The notes under the pieces: model-generated
What the model was told of the DNA's origin: nothing
Database searches by the model: none
What the model saw: the letters and a program-made list of their open reading frames with translations, nothing else
Part shown: positions 25,294-30,726 of the stretch, piece by piece
Position numbering within the stretch: position 1 is the first letter of the stretch
Layout: each line of letters opens with the position of its first letter
Translations under genes and position numbers: made by a program
Source of the DNA: Mycoplasmataceae bacterium
GTDB lineage: Bacteria > Bacillota_I > Bacilli_A > Mycoplasmatales > Mycoplasmoidaceae
Direction: 5' to 3'
Assembly (NCBI GenBank): GCA_031278855.1
Contig: JAITJR010000051.1
Span: 1 to 30,726, forward strand
Length of the DNA stretch: 30,726 nt

Positions 25294-27270
25294 TTAAATG
25301 TCCAAATTCTTTACATATTTTGCATTTTGAGCAATGAAATCTTTTCGAGGTTGAACATCATCTCCCATTAGAAAAGAAAAAGTTTGATCTGCTTTAATAG
25401 CATCATCAATGGAAACACGGTGTAAAATACGATTCTCAGGATCCATGGTAGTTTCTCATAATTGTTGTGCATCCATTTCGCCAAGACCTTTATATCGTTG
25501 GATTGTAAATTTAGCATTACCAACTTGTTTCTTTAATTCTTCTAGTTCTGATTCGGTATAAGCATATTTAGTTACTTTACCACTAAAAAATTTATATAAC
25601 GGTGGTTGAGCTGCATAAATGTGTCCTTGTTCAATCAGTGGTAACATATAACGAAAAAAGAAAGTTAATAATAAAATACGAATATGTGCTCCATCGACAT
25701 CGGCATCGGTCATGATAATAATTTTGTCATAACGGATTTTAGTCAAATCAAATTCAGGATTTACACCTGCCCCAATTGCCGTTATCAAAGCCATAATTTC
25801 GTCATTTTCAAAAATACGATTTGTTTTAGCTTTTTCGACATTTAAAATTTTACCTTTTAGAGGTAAGATCGCTTGATATTCATGAGCTCGTCCTTGCTTA
25901 GCAGAACCTCCAGCCGAATCTCCTTCCACGATGTATAACTCTGTTACGGTATTATCACGTAACTCACAATCAGTTAGTTTTCCTGGCAGTGAACCCGAAT
26001 CAAATGGCGACTTACGACGAGTGGCTTCACGAGCTTCTTGAGACTTACGGCGAGCTTCTTGGGCTAATAATACTTTTTTAACAATCGTTGTAGCTTCATC
26101 AGGATTTTCTAACATATATTTCTCAAAAATATTAGCAGTAATTTCATTAACTAGTGGTCTTACTTCAGTATTTCCTAATTCACCTTTAGTTTGTCCTTTG
26201 TATTGTGGGTTAGGGTGCTTAATTGAAACAATTGCTGTTAATCCTTCTAATACATCATCTTTAGTAATTTTTTCATCTGTCTCTTTAATAAACTTTTTTT
26301 CAATTGCAAAACGATTAATGATTTTAGTAATCGCTAATTTAAACCCTTCTTCGTGCGTCCCACCTTCAGTGGTATTAATATTGTTACAAAAAGAATATGT
26401 AGATGGTACGTAAGTTTTATTGTATTGGAAAGCTACTTCAACTCGAATGTTATAAATAATATCTTTTCCTTCAGTTGGCGCCTTAACAGCTTTTTCTTGT
26501 TCACCATAAACAATGGTTGGTACTAATACTTCTTTATCTTTGTTTAAATCAGCAATATACTGTTTTAAACCACCTTCATAATTTCATTCATCTTTAGTAT
26601 TTAATATTTGGTCATGAAAAACAATTTTAATTCCTTTATTTAGATAAGCTAATTGCTGTAAACGACCTGCTATGATGGTATGATCAAAAGCATTTTTTTC
26701 CATGATACTAAAATCAGGGAAAAATTCAATTGTTGTCCCAGTTTTTTTATCAGTAATCGGTCCAATATTTTTTAGTGGTTCAATCGTATGCCCATTATTA
26801 GGATCATGATATTTATCTTTGTTATCAAATTCGATGTAATGAATTTGATTATCGCGACATACTCATACTTTCATCCATAAACTTAAAGCATTAACTACTG
26901 ATGCTCCTACACCATGTAAGCCCCCTGATACTTTATATGTTTCATTATCAAATTTTCCACCTGCATGCAACTCGCATAAAGCTGTTTCAACTCCTGATAA
27001 CCCGTTTTCTTGTATCCCAACTGGAATACCTCTACCATCATCATCCACAACGACGGTTCCTTGAGCAGTAAGTGTCACGATTACTCTAGTGGCAAATCCA
27101 GCCATTGCTTCATCAATCGAGTTATCAACAATTTCTCACACCATATGGTGTAAACCTTTGGAATTTGTATCACCAATATACATTCCTGGACGAACACGAA
27201 CTGGTTCTAAACCTTTTAAAGTTTTAATTTTTTCATATCCTTGAACTGGTGTTTGATTATTGTCACTCAT
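25294..27270 (-). CDS. gyrB: DNA gyrase subunit B
   Basis: The 658-residue ATPase subunit, continuous only with UGA as Trp (for example in [15 protein letters not shown] near the N-terminus). The GHKL ATPase has [26 protein letters not shown] and [14 protein letters not shown]; the transducer and TOPRIM domains follow with [18 protein letters not shown] and [14 protein letters not shown], and the C-terminal [20 protein letters not shown] region. ATG 27270 is 2 bases after the S4 gene stop, so the two are translationally linked. Length is typical. Confidence 0.98.
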
Positions 27271-27272
27271 AT

Positions 27273-27500
27273 TTATGAACTCCTATGTTGAATTACAAAT
27301 TGTTTGTCAACGATATTTATCGTATCGCCACAATATATTTTTTTTCCACGTCTTTGTTCGCGGATGTTATTTATTAAAACAGTATTGGTAGCTAAAAAAA
27401 TACGAGCTTGTCCACCATTAACGATAATTTTAGCGAGTTTAAGAAATTGACCTAAGGTAATGTAATTATCATTAATAGTTATAAAAGTTGCCTTAACCAT
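27273..27500 (-). CDS. Small S4-domain RNA-binding protein (YaaA/RlbA type)
   Basis: A 75-residue protein of the single S4-domain type found between dnaN and gyrB (or recF) in many Firmicutes. [20 protein letters not shown] is the first part of the fold and [18 protein letters not shown] the RNA-binding loop. The B. subtilis homologue YaaA has been linked to ribosome assembly; the role here is by homology. CATAAT ends 9 bases before ATG 27500. recF, usual in this block, is missing, as in other mollicutes. Confidence 0.85.
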   Translation of the reverse strand: MVKATFITINDNYITLGQFLKLAKIIVNGGQARIFLATNTVLINNIREQRRGKKIYCGDTINIVDKQFVIQHRSS

Positions 27501-27682
27501 AGTAAATAAATTATGTCCTATATTATATCTATAATATAGAGTGTCGATTAATTTCTGTATTTATTTTCATTTTCTTTTTAAAAATGAAAAAAATTATAGC
27601 TTGGGGTTAATTTAGAGTAAATAACACTATTTCTGATGTTCAAAGACCTATTTTTTAAGTGTAGTTTGACTTAAAATAGAAT
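27501..27682. promoter_or_regulatory. Control region between dnaN and the S4-gyrB-gyrA operon
   Basis: CATAAT (27510-27515, minus strand) lies 9 bases before the S4 gene. CTATATTATA (27518-27527) and TATAATATAG (27530-27539) form a perfect 10-bp palindrome with a 2-base centre and include alternative TATAAT hexamers on both strands, suggesting an operator or strong promoter core. A weak A+T hairpin (about 27566-27591) could end dnaN transcripts. Confidence 0.45.
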
Positions 27683-28795
27683 TTAGATCATTCGAATCGG
27701 TAATATTAGTGATAAATAATTACTATCGTTGGGGTTTTTGAAGAAAAATTGTTTATTGTTTGCAGTAAACTCCACTAAGATTTCACTATGCTCAATATTT
27801 TTAATTAAATTAGAAATATATTTAGCGTTAAAAGATACACTTATATTATCACCACTATATTCACTAATACTTACTTCTTCGTATGAACTACCGTATTCAA
27901 TACTACGTGAACTTAGTTTAAGTTTCTTTGGACTTATGTTAAATAAAATCGAAGGTTTTTTATCAGCACTTGCTAGTACTATTCCTCTTTCAATTGCATT
28001 AAAAATTTCTTGTTTGTTTACTAAAAAATGAAATTGTTGATTTGTTTCAATTGCTTTAATAGCTGAAGGATACTCACCTTCAATTAATCGACAATTGAAT
28101 AAAATATTATTAGTTTCAACAATTAGTTGATTATTTTTTAGATAAAAGTTAATGTTGTTTTGATCATTTATTTGTTCTTGAATAGTTTTTAATATATCAA
28201 CTCCAATAGTAATTTTAAATTTTTCACCTACATATGGTGTTTTTAAGTAAGAAAGATGATGACCATCAGTACCAATACTTTCAATATATCCTTCCATTCT
28301 AGTTGTATCAAACAAAATCCCATTTAATGGAGTTGTATGATCATTTACAACATTAGTGGTGTTAATTAACTTATGAATAACTTTTTTTAAATGCTGATTA
28401 GGGATTTCACACTTAATGTGTTGAGAAACATCAAAATTAACGGTTGGATACCCAACGTTGTCTAATAGATTTAGATCAGATGAAAATGAAGGTGTAGTAA
28501 TTCTAATGATCGAACTGTCAACTACTTCTAATGTAATACTTGTTTCTTTAAGTTTATTAACGATATTGTAAAGTAATTTACCATGAATTAAAACTTTACC
28601 TTCGCTTTCAATTTTTAAATCATTTGTGGTAGATTTAACTGAAATATGATTGTTGGTACTAATAATCGTAATTTGATTATTTTTTACTTCCATTAGTAAT
28701 CCTGTTAACACTGGATTAATAGTTGTGTTTTCAATAATAGATGATGGGAGTTTAAGTAGTGTTAATAGTTTATTCTTTTCAATGGTAAATTTCAT
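27683..28795 (-). CDS. dnaN: DNA polymerase III beta clamp
   Basis: The sliding clamp, a ring dimer that tethers polymerase III. The 370-residue product fits the family and its position next to dnaA is canonical. The sequence is diverged, but KNQITIISTNNHISVKS, LNGILFDTTRMEGYIESIGTDGHHLS and the C-terminal NYLSLILPIRMI (the clamp's hydrophobic pocket tail, where most species have ILPMR) identify it. No UGA Trp codon interrupts it. A -10 TATAAT lies about 38 bases upstream. Confidence 0.95.
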   Translation of the reverse strand: MKFTIEKNKLLTLLKLPSSIIENTTINPVLTGLLMEVKNNQITIISTNNHISVKSTTNDLKIESEGKVLIHGKLLYNIVNKLKETSITLEVVDSSIIRITTPSFSSDLNLLDNVGYPTVNFDVSQHIKCEIPNQHLKKVIHKLINTTNVVNDHTTPLNGILFDTTRMEGYIESIGTDGHHLSYLKTPYVGEKFKITIGVDILKTIQEQINDQNNINFYLKNNQLIVETNNILFNCRLIEGEYPSAIKAIETNQQFHFLVNKQEIFNAIERGIVLASADKKPSILFNISPKKLKLSSRSIEYGSSYEEVSISEYSGDNISVSFNAKYISNLIKNIEHSEILVEFTANNKQFFFKNPNDSNYLSLILPIRMI

Positions 28796-28833
28796 ATTTT
28801 TGCTTGTATTTAGTTTGTTTTAATTTATCTATT

Positions 28834-28839
28834 ATTATA
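28834..28839 (-). promoter_or_regulatory. -10 hexamer TATAAT of dnaN
   Basis: A minus-strand TATAAT 38 bases before ATG 28795. Two weak DnaA-box-like sites lie just upstream, where the -35 would be. Confidence 0.4.
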
Positions 28840-28846
28840 TTATGTC

Positions 28847-28863
28847 TGTGGGAATGTGGGGAA
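28847..28863 (-). promoter_or_regulatory. Two weak DnaA-box-like sites
   Basis: On the minus strand TTCCCCACA (28855-28863) matches the consensus TTATCCACA at 7 of 9 positions and ATTCCCACA (28847-28855) at 6 of 9. A third, CTTTCCACA (7 of 9), is on the plus strand at 29429-29437. All lie between dnaA and dnaN, a common oriC position, but the matches are weak and the main origin may be upstream of dnaA outside the window. Confidence 0.3.
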
Positions 28864-28934
28864 ATATAAGAAATTACCATAAATACTTACATTTTTGCAT
28901 TTTTTACCAACATTTTTTCCAACAACTTTATAGC

Positions 28935-28966
28935 AACTATTCACAATGGTTCTTAGGTGAATAGTT
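28935..28966. repeat. 10-bp inverted repeat with 12-base loop (copy B)
   Basis: AACTATTCAC (28935-28944) and GTGAATAGTT (28957-28966), the same arms and loop length as at 18157-18188 but a different loop sequence. It precedes the BspA-like relic by 11 bases, as copy A precedes the lipoprotein region. Confidence 0.65.
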
Positions 28967-28977
28967 ATTTCTACATA

Positions 28978-29324
28978 ATGACTTTTTTGATAGATTTTTC
29001 TAACACAAAAGTCTTCTCCATCGCCTCTTGAGCCTTCTTTGGCTGTACAAGCTTAACCACCCTAAAACTCTCGCCCACCATGTTTGTCTCCGAAAACAGT
29101 GCCTCCATCGGTAAGGGTGCTTTCGGCGACTGTACGGCACTCACAAAAATTTATCTCCCAGAAGTTGTGAGCGCGAGCGTGGGCACAAATTGCAAATCCG
29201 ATGCTTTCGACAATTGCCCAGAGACTGGCACATTTATTATTCAGGTACTTCGCCAGATTTAGCCAATGCTTTTAAAACCAAATTTACTGCACTGCAAAAT
29301 TGAACGCTATCACCAATATCATAA
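28978..29324 (+). pseudogene. BspA-like leucine-rich-repeat relic
   Basis: From ATG 28978 the frame (one UGA Trp) encodes two or three LRR_5 repeats: SIASWAFFGCTSLTTLKL, SIGKGAFGDCTALTKIYLPE and SDAFDNCPETGTFII, the pattern of BspA/TpLRR surface proteins. A one-base deletion near 29243 diverts the frame to TAG 29260-29262; after the shift it continues TSPDLANAFKTKFTALQNW to TAA 29322-29324. There is no signal peptide, so only the C-terminal end of a larger surface protein remains. It sits between dnaN and dnaA, an odd place for a surface gene. G+C is visibly higher than in its neighbours. Confidence 0.75.
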
Positions 29325-29354
29325 ACACCGAATTGTCATTTGACTCATCCAATT

Positions 29355-29420
29355 AAAGACAGTATTTGTGATGTGATTTTCAAAGTGAGGAATTATTCGT
29401 TTCTATATTTTCACGGTGAA
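29355..29420 (+). pseudogene. Relic of the shared C-terminal module (copy 3)
   Basis: TTTTCAAAGTGAGGAATTAT (29377-29396) matches 19105-19124 of copy 2 closely, and the translation reads LWCDFQSEELFVSIFSRW in one frame, like the LW, FQ and EL positions of copies 1 and 2. It lies just downstream of the BspA-like relic. Confidence 0.4.
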
Positions 29421-29446
29421 TAATGACACTTTCCACAAGTAGTAAA

Positions 29447-30726
29447 TTAAATTTTTTTGTATAATTGGGTAATAAAAATTCTTAAATTTTCATCTTTTTT
29501 TAACATTTTTTCTACTTTACTAATAGCTTCCATAACAGTAGTATGGTCACGGTGAAAAAAACTACCAATTTGTTCTAAAGACATATTAAATTTATTTCTT
29601 AAAGCATGCATGCAAACATGTCTAACTAAAGTGATTTGCTTTGTTCTAATTTTTGATTTAATTAGGTCACTATTAACGTTATATGCACGACTAATTTGCT
29701 CAATAACTAAATTAGGATCTACATCGTATCCGAAATCTTTTATCGCACGATCGTTCTCTCTCTCGATGTATTTTTGAATGATATTTACATCAATAATGGC
29801 ATTAGGAGGCAAATTATTAATCGCATAAAACATAATCTGGTGTAAGTATCCTTCTAATTGTCGGATGTCATTACTTTTACGATGGGTAATATAATTAATA
29901 GCATCTTTAGTAAAAATAAATCCACCGTCTAATTCTTTAATTTTTTGTTCAAGAATATTTACCATTGCTGCTAAATCAGGTTTATCAATTCGAATCGTAA
30001 GGCCAGAAACGAACCTAGACTTCATACGATCTTCAAAATGTTCTAAGTAGTTAGGGGCTTTATCAGAAGTCATGACAATAATTTTGCCTTCACTAATGTT
30101 AGAGTTAAAAATATTAAAGAAGATTTCATTCATTTTTTCTTTTTTAGATAAAAACTGAATATCATCAATTAATAATAAATCATATTGGCGATATTTATCT
30201 TTAACTGCTTCGGTAGCATTGCTACCCACCGTTAATGCTCCATATACTTCACGAATAAATTCATCAGTGGTAATATATCTAACTAATTTTTCTGGATTTA
30301 ATTTTAAATATTCATTACCAATCGCATACAGTAGATGAGTTTTGCCCAATCCGACCCCACCACTAATAAAAATAGGGTTTCAATAAATTTTTTTAAAAAT
30401 AGATTGCGAAGCGTTATAGGCAGCCTTATTAAAATCAGTGACGATAAAATTATCAAAAGTATAGTTTTTATTAATATTACTTAAATTAGGATTAGATACA
30501 GCAACAGTTGGTGTTGCGGTGGGAAAATACGCCTCGTCAGCTACTTTAAATACGACTTCGATATTACCATTAAGATATTCACGCAAAGCTTGAGTAATTG
30601 GTTTAATAAAATCTGTGCTTAAGATTTGTTTAGCGAACAAGTTTTTAACATCCAATACTATTTTGTTTTGATCAATATTGCTCAACTTTAAAGTGGTAAT
30701 AAATTCATTTCAAAAACCATCATTGT
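29447..30726 (-). CDS. dnaA: Chromosomal replication initiator DnaA (N-terminus cut by window)
   Basis: AAA+ initiator that binds DnaA boxes and melts the origin. About 425 residues are present; the frame is still open at the window edge (FWNEFITTLK, near the usual N-terminus). The domain IIIa Walker A is GGVGLGKTHLLYAIGN, Walker B LLIDDIQFLSKKEK, and the C-terminal DNA-binding helix-turn-helix RHVCMHALRNKFNMSLEQIG with FHRDHTTVMEAI. A UGA Trp at 30377-30379 precedes the Walker A region. Being at the edge next to dnaN and gyrBA, it marks the chromosome origin. Confidence 0.98.

Noticed and set aside
26100..26900. Apparent breaks of gyrB into several pieces
   Set aside because: Each break is a UGA codon in the gyrB frame where the family has Trp or a tolerated residue; the frame is continuous under the mycoplasma code.

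Overview
The window is A+T-rich and reads sensibly only if UGA codes for tryptophan. Genes such as rubrerythrin, gyrB, folD, ispF and the glycosyltransferase break into pieces under the standard code and become full length when UGA is Trp. Together with the small, dense layout this points to a mollicute (Mycoplasma-like). Rubrerythrin suggests an anaerobic or microaerobic niche. BspA-like surface repeats and phase-variable glycan genes suggest a host-associated life. I cannot name the species; MEP-pathway genes are known in some pneumoniae-group mollicutes, so that clade is a reasonable guess only.

The right end is the replication-origin block read leftwards: dnaA (cut by the window end), dnaN, a small S4-domain gene, gyrB, gyrA. 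A short operon directly follows gyrA: dhaK, two RpiB/LacAB-family isomerases and a class II aldolase. The rest of the dihydroxyacetone phosphotransferase system lies 6-8 kb away (dhaL at 13.6 kb and a dhaL-dhaM fusion at 14.2 kb), so all parts of a PEP-dependent dihydroxyacetone (or related ketose) kinase are present.

The middle holds ispF-folD-ispD (isoprenoid precursor and folate C1 metabolism), an alpha/beta hydrolase, and a surface-glycan locus from about 7.2 to 13.5 kb: a LicA-like kinase, a sugar/choline-phosphate nucleotidyltransferase, a membrane acyltransferase, a membrane glycosyltransferase and an NAD-dependent epimerase. Poly-G tracts of 8-10 bases sit in or beside the kinase/nucleotidyltransferase junction, the acyltransferase, the epimerase and the leader of a lipoprotein gene. 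In this sequence the acyltransferase is in frame (ON) and the epimerase is one base out of frame (OFF). This is the clearest special system in the window: a contingency locus that would vary surface glycan or glycolipid structure.

The left end carries purD, an amino-acid permease, apt, purH and rubrerythrin, beside a decayed DUF4143 ATPase and an unidentified small gene. Three scattered relics share a diverged C-terminal module, and a 12-base sequence forms inverted repeats around the lipoprotein gene and recurs next to a BspA-like relic between dnaN and dnaA. An IS66 transposase relic lies beside the aldolase gene. Many monocistronic or first-in-operon genes have a -10 hexamer exactly 9 bases before ATG, which implies nearly leaderless mRNAs. 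I saw no tRNA, rRNA or CRISPR array.
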